DNA of 64,000 bases from Siphonodentalium dalli (Eukaryota > Mollusca > Scaphopoda > Gadilida > Siphonodentaliidae): assembly GCA_032622095.1 (NCBI GenBank), contig CP136068.1, forward strand, positions 133,181,989-133,245,988, written 5' to 3'. The notes under the pieces are model-generated. The model was not told where the DNA came from, did no database searches, and saw nothing but the letters and a program-made list of their open reading frames with translations. Of this stretch, positions 38,401-45,495 are shown piece after piece; position 1 is the stretch's first letter, and each line of letters opens with the position of its first letter. Both the position numbers and the translations under genes were made by a program.

Positions 38401-41400
38401 TAGAGTATCGCACAAGATGACGCCTATGGTAGCATCTGAATTATACCATAAGCTATACCACGAATGAAGCTCGCTAAGAATTCCAAGCTTTCGAAACAAA
38501 CACGTGAGCTGGACACCGGCATATGTATTGTTTGAAACATTCCGATTAGTGGCACCCTTCTACAAAGAAGTGTAGTAAACTGTTGTTGTGAGTGAGGTAT
38601 ATTAATCTGACGAAGAGACGGAAACGGGTCTAGATAATGCTGAATGTGACAATTCAGAATAAGCTCAGGTACTGTTGTTTTGATTCTTGGAAGTCATAAT
38701 ATGACTATTCGGCGCACCTATATACGGTTACGGCCAGTATGAGCCCTTAGTGGAGAATGGATTTTGAAATGCCACATCGCGATTGTGGGTTTTCATCATT
38801 CCAAAAGGCTACGACTTACATTGGAACTAATATATGGCTTATATTATGTACCGTTTCGTCTATACAAATGGATATTATGACAAAAAGTTGAAATTAGTAT
38901 GTGATAATATCGGCTTCTTTTCAATTTCTGGCCACCAGTTTGGCCGCCATATTGTCTGTGAGTATCACTTGCCAAACCCTAATGAATAATTCATACATAT
39001 CAACATGTAATGGTTGGTAGAAATCGCGAAACAATAACGCCCATCCTAAGAAAGTAAAGGAATGTAGGCGTATTTTCAAATTTCGGTCGCCATTTTGGCC
39101 GCCATCTTCGATTTGGAAAACCATTTCTTGCTTGAGATGTAAGGTAATTACTTCACCTCAGTATTTCCAACTCAACTATACGCATGGATGGAGTTGTCTC
39201 GACAATAATGCCTAATGATGTGAATATGAGGAAATTTCGGTGATTTTTCAAAATCTGTCCGCCATTGTGGGCGCCATTTTGGATTTGGGGTACTTTTATT
39301 TGGATATGGTACAAGGAAAGTTCTTCGCCTATGTGTTCCCAACTCACAATAGTAAGCAGGTGTGGAGTTTTCATGACAATAATGCTCACTGATGTTAAAA
39401 TCGGCGATTTTCGGCGATTTTTTTGTTCTGGTGGCAATTTTGGCCGCCATCTTGGATTTGGGTAAATATTCCTCAACTCGGGTATAAGAGGAATCATAGC
39501 TCGGGTATCTCCTGCACATATATATGCATGGGTGTTGTTATAATAGCAATAACATTCATTGATTCGAAACATTACATCGCGTTATTAACGTAGATTCGGC
39601 TTTGACCTATTATACCGGCATTTGGGAAAACGTGATATCGGACAAAAATATCCCGCAATGAATGTATATTATGGTCCCCAATGTGGTCGAAAATGACTCC
39701 TCTATATGATAAATGTATAACATGACGCAAAGATGCCAACATTTTCCCACAGAGACAAACGAAAGGTGGTAACATGTCAGAAAAATAGCATATTTTCACA
39801 TTTCGGCGGCCATCTTGGCCACCATATTGGATTCTGGTGTCGGATTTTTGGCTAATTTGTAAGAGTTATATATTAGCATAACGAATCGAGCAGAAAACAA
39901 GACCGCATGTGATATCATCTTTACTACAACTGCGATCAAAGAGACATGGTGCATTTAAAAAAAATGGCCGCCATGATGGACGCCATCTTGTCTGGAGTCT
40001 CTGCGGCCACTTTTTTTTCTTGTTAACAAGTGAAAAAAATTAGAGGATACCTTAAGGAAGAAAATTAGTGGGGTGAAGTTGAGTCCTGGGGGGGGGGGGG
40101 GTGCAGAGGTCGACCAATATCTCCTGGACTATCTACTATACAAGTCAGGGTGTAAACATAATCGGTCAACAAATAGTTTTGTTATCCTCCTCCCTATTTT
40201 CCACCGATCAACACAAAACAGTTCATAAAAAGCATGTCGCTTGTCTTGGGAATCCATACAATAAACTCAGAGGCAAAGAATACCAGCATTGTTATTATCA
40301 TGTAGCCCACATGCAATTGAGGAAATTTAAAAAGAGGACAACATCTCTAATGAATATATAATAGTCAATAGATGCTGTATAGAGTTATCAATAATGAACC
40401 TAGTTCAAAGTGGAAGGGTTAGTTTACTATGTTCTGCTTAGTTGAAACAATAGAGTCACACTTGAGACAGGTTTATTCATATGCATGCTTCACATTGCAT
40501 TTTCTACTTTTACTTCTCAATGACTATTTTTTTATCAGAGAATAAACATTATGGTTACAGATAATTGATATTGGTTAGCAGGTCATTAATGTTTGGGTTT
40601 AATACTGACAGCATGGGTTTATGATGTTGGTGGGAAGAGTTAATATGTGACCCGCCATATCAAATCCAGTCGGAAGTCGGGATTTTTTTACCCTGTGCCA
40701 ATGCATTCTCTTATATATGCGAGTCGACCATAGGTCGCCTCGCATATATAAGAGAATGCATTGGCCTAACAATTTTTTACAATTTTAATAATGTTTTCTT
40801 GTATTCTTTAACAATTTTATAATTTCACCCATACAGAGCCCCAGACAAACATGAGCAGACGACACTCTTCTATATGCTTCTATATATGTGTGGGGCTCCC
40901 TGCAGGGTAATGGATGTTTTTTTTATTTTATGTCCTAAAAATTGTCAGAAACATTTATTTAAAAAATATGATAAAAAATTGTTAGGCCAATGCATTCTCT
41001 TATATATGCGAGGCGACCTATGGTCGACTCGCATATATAAGAGAATGCATTGGCACAGGGTAAAACAAATCCCGACTTTCGACTGGATTTGATATGGCGG
41101 GTCACATATAATTATCAAAACCAATTAGTTAATCAAGAGCAATATCCATACAGACGAAGAATGTGCCAATATAAACCAAGATATAAAATATGAGAAAGAT
41201 AAGATGAACATTATTTTTCAGTTATTGTATCCGATACCATGTGCAATTGAATTGGTGCGAAGGGTTAATTTTTAATCCAAAAATCCACACAATTGAAAAT
41301 TAGGTCATCATAAACCTGGCGATAGAAATAGGAGAATGATCAAATGCAATATATGACAAGAGCATATGATTTGCATGATGATGGATATGGTTTTTATTTT

Positions 41401-44400
41401 CCAAACTCATCAAATGACGTGACTGTGTGTCACTTTAATATTTCATCGATGCAACACTAACATTTCAACACTTTTTGAATAAAGATACTCAACAAATATC
41501 ACAGCAGAGCTAGATTCTGACAAACCTAAGTAATGCCTGTATTGGACATCAGCAGATCTCATTTATTATACTATTTACATTGGATTTTTCTAAACAAATC
41601 AATGGAATTATACCACAATTAACACAGGTGAGTGGTATGTCATCCGAGACCCTGTAATGCAATTTCAACTAGATCGGAGGTAAATGTTCGAGTTATTGCA
41701 TCTGATAGCGCATGCATGTCTATGGGTTGGATGAACAATGTTAATACTTTGTATACCGATCAGTCAATCGATACTAAAACAATATAATGTGAGAGGTGTA
41801 TCGTCATAAACATGCGCATAAAATATGAACAGGATTCGATAAAAAATAATCGTGTTATCTCGCCGGATGGCATGTGTCTACGGACAACCGCACGCCCCAA
41901 CGAACGACGGATGGGTGATCCGGACGTCGGCATTGTATGTACATACGTGGCATGGGTATACATGAAATGGATATCATTGTAAATTCTTTAAAGTCACTTG
42001 ACGATTTTGTGGAGGTTCAAACATATAGTATATTGGTCTAGATGTATAACGGCTAACGCTTCACACATTTCAACATTTGTCAACACATACTACATACTAC
42101 TAGTTTTGTTGATTTATCGTTTTTATTTCAAGCAAAAACAATGACTGGACTATTCAGACAGGAGACATCACTGTCACGAGTCAGAGTGGAGCGATATCCA
42201 ACGCAACCCTGCCATTCAGATTAACCAGGCAGCCGATATCATTCCTCGTCGCCAATGTTGTACCACCCATGGTGGCAGCGTACCTGGGACCCTTGGTCTT
42301 CTTCCTGCCATCGAGCTCCGGAGAACGCATGGGGTACATCGTCACTGTGTTCCTCGCGTTCGTGTTCATGAACACTTCTGTGAACTCCAAGTTACCTGCC
42401 CAATCAGGGTCGCTCTCAGAACTAGGTGGGTATAATGCATCACACACCCTTTAGGTTGGAATTTTACAACTGGTACCTCGAAACTCATATTTCCAAGGTC
42501 ATTTTCAACCTAACATAACCCTATGGTTGTACATTTCCAACTGATTGTCATTTTAGTACACACTGTTGGTCGAACATAGGAAAATAAAGGAATATCAAAC
42601 TGTCAAAACAATTCGACGTCTAGCTGGTCGGAAATTTCCAACTAATATTGTACCAGACCATGCAGTGGGGAGGGCTCAGGTCAAATATCCGGGATACAAC
42701 GTTGAAATTTTGTATTTTTAATTTGTGGGACCCACCACCCCAGTTGTTTTCCTGTCCGATCTTGAACACCCACCTCTCGAACGCAACTTTTTATTCCAAG
42801 GGCAAATGGAGACCAACCCCCAAAGTTTGATGAAAAATTAAAAACTTGCAGGATAATGCAGACAAAGGTTGTGTAATGTTTTAATAACCACGCGGCTGAA
42901 ATGCCAATGATGTAAGCTGAATGAAAAGCACAATCAATGTCAGGAAAATAACTGAGCAATCGCTAACAACATTGTCCAAAAAGGTTCAGTATCCACACCA
43001 AAGGTTACCGCATCACCATGCAATATATACGCGGCAAACGACGTGTATGCACATGAGGGCATTCCTCAACGTGGTGACTAGCCAGATGACCAAAATCGCC
43101 CCGTCTCTGTTTTAGTTACATAATTTTTCATATGCAGTCTCTAACAACCAACAACAAGTTTGATCATTGAAGAGCGCACCAACAAAATACATGTATTCAA
43201 AATTTGCAACGAAAAGTTTCAATGACACTGTCGCTCGACTTTTTCAAACAGTTCTCCAATTAATGTGGGCAACAGTTCAAATGGAACTAAAGGTGTAATC
43301 TAATTAATTTTGCGGCTGGCGGCCATGTTTTTAAACGAATTTCTGAAACAATCGATTGTTCCCATCTAGAGGTCACCCAGAAGATCCATATGCAGTTTGT
43401 GACGATCGCATGATGGTTGTGGCCTGTAGGGTGTGTCAAATTGACATCAATTATGGAACTGATGGAATTGCCGTTTCGTTGCATTTTGTCCCCCCCCCCC
43501 CTTAAACCAGACACACCCCATGATATCGTATAAAAAGAACAAATATTAGGTAAATATAGTGAAACTAGGAGTTCTCTTCTCTTGATGAATCCCCCCCCCC
43601 CCCCCAAGTAGGCAAGAAATGTCCAACTTTTGAGAATAGTGGCTAACTTAGACTGTATGTGACCATCAGTCGGAAGGTTTACAAGGACGTGGTGTAAGGG
43701 TGCAAAATTCCATCAGTTGGAATGTTTGAAGTATGAAGTTTGAAAAATCCAACCCAGCGGCTGCATTTCCTGGTCTTTCGGTCTGGTTCAAGGAGGATGG
43801 TGTCGCAAAAAATGGTAGGACATCCCCATCGAAGACCTTCTAGTTACGTTTCTGAATTTATGCGCGTGTATTTTCTCAGAATTTATGTTGGTTGAAGAGT
43901 GGCTACACAATTAAAAGTCAGGGCGTAAATACTACACTCAGAATGCAAGCTTTAAGAATGTAGGGTTTTTCCGGTAGCTTTTTTTTTTAGAAGCGCAACA
44001 TTTGATTCTGGGTACAAAAACTGGGCTTATATTTATTAGACATTATTGGACTGGTCCAAAACTCAACGTGTATTACCATGTGATTAAAGGGGTACTTTAC
44101 AGGGGGGGGTCGGTCAAAAGTAAAAACATATCACGCTGAAAATGGCCTTAGTTACCCTTGGACTACACAAAAAAAACAAAAAGAATGGAATTTTTTTTTT
44201 ATTTATTTTTGCAATTTTTTTCCATTTTTAGGTGCCACGCCCACTAAAATGAAAACAGAAATAATGAGTTTCAAAGCAAATAAAACCAATAACTTATACC
44301 TATTATGTTCTTAAGTGGCCACTGAAGACATAGCAAAACTCAACTTTCTTGACTCCAGCCATAAATTCATTTTCATTATAATTACCACATTGTATGTATC

Positions 44401-45495
44401 GTTCATGGAGCATATGAGTGAATTTTGCACTAATCAATGGCTCAAATTTATTCATTTGTTACATATATTATGTTGAGTATAAAAGAAGATGGTCCCATAA
44501 ATGGCCAGATTTAGTGTACAGTACCCCTTTAATCAACATACCAGAAATGAAAGCAATCAGATAACCACAACTTATAACTTTAGTCAACAACAAAACTCAA
44601 ACAATCATACAGCAAAGTTTGAGTGAACAAAAAGGGGCACAACTGACTCTTTTCGTCGAACCAAACGTATCAGAATTTGACCTGTATTCATAAGTGATTG
44701 ATCCATATGCCATATCAGAAAGCAATCAAATAACAGTAGCAAAAGTTATCAGTCGGACAACAAACTAAGAAGCAAAATATAAGACGACAGGGTGCATAAC
44801 TCCGTCAAAAATGGTCGGACCGAACCCAAATTCGAGCTTGGTCTGTACTTTCAATTGATTAATTTACATACAAAAATTGAAAGCTATTGGATAATTATAA
44901 CTCGAGTTATCATCCGGACAACACAATAATCAGCAACTACTAAGTCGAGAAGGGGGGACAATCCAAACACCCTCACCCCCATGTCGCCACGTCCCTTGGA
45001 TAGTTATACTGTCATACATGTACGTTTAAATGCAGAACACGTGTTTATATTTTTACAGCTGCCTATTTCCTACTATTGGGTTTGAACGGTGTGCTGTGCA
45101 TTCTTTTCGCAATGTGGAACATGGTGGTTAGCAACCGTGGTGACAAGCCCGTTCCCAAGACAACAGAGACCATTGTCCGCCTGATACAAACACCCTGGGT
45201 GAACAACAAGAGAAAAATCAAGTCAAGCGAACCACAGAAACTCACTACACGCAATCCCACTGACCTGGCGACAGTGGACGCAGTCCACGCAAATGTACCA
45301 CTGAGTGGTGACCACTCCATACACCCAGTCACTGCTAAAGGAAGTCTGAACGACACAGAGAAGGATTCACAATTCGGAAAAGTGACATGGGAACAGGTCG
45401 CAGAGGTCTATGACGTCATCTGCTTAATAACACTGTCGGTATACCTCGTTATTCTGACATTTGTGTTTGCTGGGAAAATGAAGTTGTTCGGATGA
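5350..45495 (+). CDS. Divergent nicotinic-type Cys-loop receptor subunit (7 exons)
   Basis: Joining the seven exons gives 1317 bp, 438 residues plus TGA, with every GT-AG junction in matching phase. The product is a pentameric ligand-gated ion channel subunit of the plasma membrane. Layout: signal peptide 1-22; extracellular beta-sandwich about 23-229 with five N-glycosylation sequons in exon 2; Cys-loop C154-C168 containing FPFDD; M1 about 230-254; M2 about 261-281 preceded by GER, whose Glu at -1' predicts cation selectivity; M3 about 294-317; intracellular loop about 318-409; M4 about 411-432. The 45-bp exon 3 and phase-2 end of exon 4 match known nicotinic receptor genes. W95, W102 and loop A W119 are kept. 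The loop D Trp is I91, the loop A Tyr is S126, the loop B Trp is V175, and loop C has no vicinal Cys pair. It is therefore a non-alpha-like or novel-ligand subunit. Family call is firm; ligand unknown. Confidence 0.93.
5547..6058 (+). repeat. Foldback repeat, copy 1 (single-arm form)
   Basis: It begins CTAACTAACACTATTTCTGA and contains several AAGTCATATTGGACTC motifs in both orientations. It ends in a short hairpin formed by AAAAGTCATATTGGACTCG and its complement around 5995-6035, flanked by inverted CCAGGTTGTGGTG. The same sequence in the same order forms the left part of the copy at 26108-26785. No coding capacity; probably a non-autonomous mobile element of unknown class. Confidence 0.75.
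7494..7709. mobile_element. 216-bp hairpin MITE
   Basis: Nearly the whole segment is one inverted repeat centred near 7603. The left arm begins CAGTAATTCCCAAAGTAATT and the right arm ends with its complement, AATTACTTTGGGCATTACTG. The arms also share the GGATTTAGTCGGAAATAT motif. There is no internal gene. The CAGTAAT-type ends would fit a Tc1/mariner-derived MITE inserted at TA, but the flanking dinucleotide is not preserved on both sides. Confidence 0.8.
9869..11137 (-). pseudogene. LINE reverse transcriptase, C-terminal fragment
   Basis: On the - strand, 11137-10775 encodes the RT thumb region: 'NVTKTKMTIFGC', 'QFKYPGIEFTRNGSYGKA' and 'VKPILLYGCEVWGYQ' match the conserved KTK, YLG and LLYGCE motifs of metazoan LINEs. 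Frames then shift through 10740-10341. 10258-9869 carries the C-terminal zinc knuckle CAYC-TRCSIGDEY-HLILEC, which fits CX2CX9HX4C. The catalytic part and the endonuclease are absent (5'-truncated) and several frameshifts are present. It lies in receptor intron 1, antisense to the gene. Confidence 0.85.
11320..11782. mobile_element. TGTGACCCGCC-family inverted-repeat element with hairpin module
   Basis: The terminal inverted repeats begin TGTGACCCGCCATATC and run about 45 bp. Inside lies a module bounded by CCCTGTGCCAAT and its complement, with one 67-bp hairpin at each end and an AT-rich spacer that includes GAGCCCCAGACAAACATGAG. No ORF. Sister copies are at 19817-20265 and 40646-41106. Two of the three are flanked by TA, so a TA target duplication is likely. 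Confidence 0.85.
12298..12697. mobile_element. piggyBac-like MITE with hairpin module
   Basis: It is bounded by TTAACCCTTTACCCAACA and its complement; TTAA followed by CCC is the piggyBac-type end and target duplication. The outer left part contains ACCGGCCAAATAAAGC. The interior is the double-hairpin module seen in the TGTGACCCGCC family, here with a shorter spacer. About 400 bp, non-coding. Copies at 24577, 27259 and 30828 have the same layout. Confidence 0.85.
14004..14249 (+). repeat. GAT/GAC trinucleotide repeat
   Basis: Imperfect (GATGAC)n and (GAT)n for about 245 bp. It creates Asp-rich, Met-rich and His-rich open frames on both strands that have no splice or family support. Confidence 0.95.
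14894..15018 (+). repeat. Dispersed repeat, inverted partner at 25036-25168
   Basis: About 125 bp match the complement of 25036-25168 at roughly 90%. The longest shared stretch runs from GACTCGAATCAAATAT through CCCCGAAGCCAAAGAAATAG. A frame open in both copies encodes similar peptides ending 'YPRSQRNSNLGA'. Homology weakens outward on both sides. Unknown element. Confidence 0.75.
16310..16400 (+). repeat. Dispersed repeat, inverted partner at about 62350-62435
   Basis: The stretch containing GGCTAATAATATGATCTTGG and CGTTACCATTTCTGACTATG recurs as its complement near 62370-62425, preceded in both by an AT-rich TATAATTTATAT tract. An open frame running on from here (to 16755) has no family signature and is not called as a gene. 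Confidence 0.75.
17025..17385 (+). repeat. Direct duplication of a ~157-bp segment
   Basis: About 17025-17182 and 17229-17385 both contain TTCTGAATTCGATGTCTGAA, TCACTCGAGAAGGTAATATG, TTTGATGTCCAGTAAATATT and CATGTGATATTGCTAAT in order. Identity is above 90%, the offset about 204 bp, with unrelated sequence between. Confidence 0.85.
18042..18604 (+). mobile_element. Non-autonomous Helitron-like element, copy H1
   Basis: It starts with TC after an A and ends CTAG before a T. A short hairpin, AGCCCG-loop-CGGGCT, lies about 8 bp before the CTAG. These are the Helitron signatures. Behind the 5' end is a (TGTC/TGTT)n tract, then about three copies of a 122-bp core repeat that includes GAGATCTCGGAAACGGG and GAATGTATCTTGCCCCGG. 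Core repeats plus tetranucleotide tract match the structure reported for bivalve 'pearl' elements. No replicase or helicase is encoded. Confidence 0.8.
18605..19233 (+). mobile_element. Non-autonomous Helitron-like element, copy H2
   Basis: It begins immediately at the 3' CTAG of H1, with the same TCTCATATATATTTTGAAG start, and ends CTAG before a T. It has about four 122-bp core units. The 3' hairpin has one mismatch (CGGACT). The head-to-tail junction has no spacer. Confidence 0.8.
19817..20265. mobile_element. TGTGACCCGCC-family element abutting exon 2
   Basis: Both terminal repeats (TGTGACCCGCCATATC) are intact, TA flanks both ends, and two 67-bp hairpins lie inside. Its right end is 22 bp before the first base of receptor exon 2, so the branch point and pyrimidine tract of intron 1 must lie in or beside transposon sequence, or the acceptor is weak. 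Confidence 0.88.
20288..20454 (+). CDS. Receptor exon 2: start of the extracellular domain
   Basis: The acceptor is TTAACAG, with exon sequence from 20288; the donor is GTAAGT at 20455. It enters in phase 1 and leaves in phase 0. Residues 23-78 contain an Asn/Thr-rich stretch with three sequons, then LRSSLFNIS and ITVNISLDLR, the first helix and first strand of nicotinic-type domains (compare the family pattern L-L...Y-N..V-R-P...V-x-V). The acceptor lacks a good pyrimidine tract. Confidence 0.88.
20865..21010 (+). repeat. Partial third copy of the 35160-40129 palindrome arm
   Basis: It shares GGACAACTTCACCCCACT, TTTTCTTCCTT-like sequence, GTGGCCGC and ACAAGATGGCG-CCCA-CATGG in the same order as the outer end of the palindrome arm at 35200-35330. 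Identity is moderate. It shows that the arm belongs to a dispersed repeat family. Confidence 0.7.
21745..22333. mobile_element. Inverted-repeat element
   Basis: TAGCATAGTGTGTTTTGA, ACATGTGTTTTATCTCAA and AGAAGTATGATTTTT at the left are found complemented in reverse order at 22275-22333, making arms of about 55 bp around 470 bp of non-coding DNA. Class unknown; no clear target duplication. Confidence 0.7.
22183..22251 (+). repeat. 69-bp segment identical to 25937-26005
   Basis: The segment from TATTTGCACACGTGTTTGGC to ATGAAAATGATCA is identical at both places, while both flanks differ. Here it lies inside the inverted-repeat element at 21745-22333. Confidence 0.9.
24264..24350 (+). repeat. 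CAT/CAA trinucleotide repeat
   Basis: Imperfect (CATCAT/CATCAA/GTCATC)n. No coding support. Confidence 0.9.
24577..24976. mobile_element. piggyBac-like MITE with hairpin module
   Basis: Same structure as 12298-12697, with TTAA on both sides of CCCTTTACCC-type ends, two 67-bp hairpins and an AT-rich spacer. It lies in receptor intron 2. Confidence 0.88.
25036..25168 (-). repeat. Dispersed repeat, partner of 14894-15018
   Basis: Complement of the intron 1 copy. The shared stretch ends near TTTGAAGTTTGCTGTATC. It spans intron 2 just before exon 3. Confidence 0.75.
25386..25430 (+). CDS. Receptor exon 3 (45 bp)
   Basis: Acceptor TTTGCAG, donor GTGAGT, phase 0 at both ends, 15 codons (residues 79-93: DIEKQVVNFQAFIGL). 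A 45-bp exon at this place is a known feature of nicotinic receptor genes and encodes the second strand with loop D. The loop D Trp position is Ile91, so an aromatic ligand-box residue is lost. Confidence 0.88.
25589..25778 (+). repeat. 38-bp tandem repeat, five identical units
   Basis: Units start at 25589, 25627, 25665, 25703 and 25741 with CGCCAGAATACATGTATTTT. All five are identical, which implies recent expansion or homogenisation. It starts 158 bp after exon 3. Open frames through it are artefacts. Confidence 0.95.
25937..26005 (+). repeat. 69-bp segment identical to 22183-22251
   Basis: Identical over 69 bp to the intron 2 copy; flanks differ. See 22183-22251. Confidence 0.9.
26108..26785 (+). 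repeat. Foldback repeat, copy 2 with ~390-bp palindrome
   Basis: The left part repeats 5547-6058 in order. At about 26571 the sequence turns back on itself: the motifs AAAAGTCATATTGGACTCGA, TCTTGTACTGGTCCAGG-like, AACATACAGATGGATA and AATACAGGCTTTTATA all recur complemented out to about 26780, with no loop at the centre. The right arm also has a three-fold GGTATTTGTC repeat. Non-coding; class unknown. Confidence 0.8.
27259..27659. mobile_element. piggyBac-like MITE with hairpin module
   Basis: TTAACCCTTTACCC ends, TTAA on both sides, two 67-bp hairpins; receptor intron 3. Very similar to 24577-24976. Confidence 0.88.
28908..29451. mobile_element. hAT-like MITE with 8-bp target duplication
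   Basis: The left end is CAGGGTTCACGCTGGC and the right end is the complement of CAGTGTTCGCGCTGAGC. The flanking octamers TTAATCCT and TTAATCGT differ at one base, as expected for a hAT target duplication. TTGGCCAAA motifs lie inside both ends. 544 bp, no transposase. Confidence 0.82.
29880..29983 (+). CDS. Receptor exon 4: loop A region
   Basis: Acceptor ATTGCAG, 104 bp, leaving phase 2 before GTTAGT. Residues 94-127 read TWEDSRLKW, then a variable stretch, then AWTPPVIHSN. This matches the family pattern x-W-x-D-x-x-L-x-W ... W-x-P-D-x-x-L-Y-N. Loop A Trp119 is present; the Asp of W-x-P-D is Pro122 and the Tyr is Ser126. The usual exon is 110 bp, so this one is two codons shorter. Its 3' end is duplicated (see 29960-30025). 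Confidence 0.88.
29960..30025 (+). repeat. 34-bp tandem duplication of exon end plus splice donor
   Basis: Bases 29960-29991 and 29994-30025 are identical over 32 bp. Each contains CATAGCAACAG|GTTAGTGT, so the last codons of exon 4 and its donor exist twice, 34 bp apart. The first donor (exon end 29983) keeps the phase needed by exon 5. The second (exon end 30017) would add 34 nt and shift the frame. Confidence 0.95.
29984..31413 (+). other. Receptor intron 4 (1.4 kb)
   Basis: Apart from the duplicated donor at its start and the MITE at 30828-31227, about 30030-30820 shows nothing I can name. Confidence 0.7.
30828..31227. mobile_element. piggyBac-like MITE with hairpin module
   Basis: Same family as 12298-12697. 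The left TTAA has mutated to ATAA; the right TTAA is intact. It lies in receptor intron 4, ending 186 bp before exon 5. Confidence 0.85.
31414..31617 (+). CDS. Receptor exon 5: Cys-loop
   Basis: Acceptor GCTCAG, entry and exit phase 2, 204 bp, donor GTACAA. It encodes GTMEW, then C154 and C168 exactly 13 residues apart with IFPFDD between, then EIKLEVV. The loop B Trp of the family pattern C-E-x-K-x-G-S-W falls on Val175. Cys-loop spacing and the FPFD motif make the family call certain. Confidence 0.92.
32585..33112. mobile_element. TTAA-flanked inverted-repeat MITE
   Basis: The left end AGGTGGATTATCTCTTT and right end AAAGAGATAATCCATCT are inverted, with TTAA on both sides. Homology goes on inward through TATTAATTTTATTTCGAATA at 32690 and its complement near 32985. 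528 bp including the TTAA, no ORF of interest. Confidence 0.8.
34202..35104. mobile_element. PIF/Harbinger-like MITE, TAA target duplication
   Basis: The left end is GGGTGCATTTACACTG, the right end its near complement CAGTGTAAACGCACCC, with TAA at 34199-34201 and 35105-35107. A 3-bp TTA/TAA duplication and GGG start fit PIF/Harbinger. AGATCTGTACACAG extends the inverted ends. A G run is at 34478-34487. No transposase. Confidence 0.8.
35160..40129. mobile_element. ~5-kb palindromic (foldback) element
   Basis: The left arm starts GTCCAGGAGATATTGGTCGA and the right arm ends with its complement; TA flanks both ends. The arms are each about 2.4 kb, with a core of up to about 500 bp near 37380-37865 where pairing is doubtful. 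Matching is strong outside (35200-36135 against 39153-40087, only a few percent difference), lower at 36180-36480, and about 65-70% further in. The outer arms carry diverged ~170-bp repeats, each with an AAGATGGCGGCC-like motif. Open frames of 139 residues at 35716-36135 and 39153-39572 are mirror copies of the same DNA and show no known domain. Class unknown: long arms with internal repeats resemble Foldback-type elements, and the TA flank is compatible with other classes. Confidence 0.85.
40646..41106. mobile_element. TGTGACCCGCC-family element with hairpin module
   Basis: Intact terminal repeats, TA on both sides, two 67-bp hairpins and the long spacer with GAGCCCCAGACAAACATGAG. It lies in receptor intron 5. 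Confidence 0.87.
42133..42425 (+). CDS. Receptor exon 6: loop C to M2
   Basis: Acceptor ATTTCAAG, entry phase 2, exit phase 1, 293 bp, donor GTGGGT. It encodes NDWTIQTGD, then a loop C region with no cysteine (TSQSGAISNATLPF), RLTRQPISFLVANVVPP into M1, FFLPSSSGER and M2. In M2 numbering E260 is -1', G263 2', T267 6', L270 9', F274 13', S281 20'. The pore Leu at 9' is kept. Base composition is clearly richer in G+C than the surrounding introns. Confidence 0.93.
42426..45058 (+). other. Receptor intron 6 (2.6 kb)
   Basis: It contains C runs at 43491-43502 and 43591-43604, remnants of a TTTCCAACTGAT-type repeat at 42455-42660, and the MITE at 44084-44532. It is the only receptor intron without a hairpin-module element. 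Confidence 0.7.
44084..44532. mobile_element. TTAA-flanked MITE (AGGGGTACT ends), copy 1
   Basis: Ends are TTAAAGGGGTACTTTACAG and CTGTACAGTACCCCTTTAA-like. The right half (ATTATGTTGAGTATAAA, GATGGTCCCATAAATG) matches the copy at 50637-50874. Confidence 0.78.
45059..45495 (+). CDS. Receptor exon 7: M3, cytoplasmic loop, M4
   Basis: Acceptor TTTTTACAG, entry phase 1, 145 codons including TGA. M3 is AAYFLLLGLNGVLCILFAMW. A loop of about 90 polar residues follows, ending in the W-x-x-V-A-x-V-Y-D pattern that precedes M4 in the family; then M4 (VICLITLSVYLVILTFVFAG) and a short tail KMKLFG. M3 and M4 on one exon without an intron in the loop is a simplification relative to many vertebrate genes. 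Confidence 0.92.

Larger units (their letters stand above)
31618..42132 (+). other. Receptor intron 5 (10.5 kb)
   Basis: It holds a TTAA-flanked MITE, a TAA-flanked MITE, the ~5-kb palindrome and a TGTGACCCGCC-family element, listed separately. About 31660-32580 contains an ACATGTT/ACATATT-rich AT tract near 31750 and nothing else clear. About 33120-34190, 40135-40640 and 41110-42130 show no gene. Confidence 0.7.

Noticed and set aside
35716-39572. Pair of 139-codon frames on opposite strands with nearly the same protein
   Set aside because: They are mirror copies of the palindrome arms. Shared changes do not favour silent sites in any way I could see, and the peptide includes the periodic YY1-like repeats translated.
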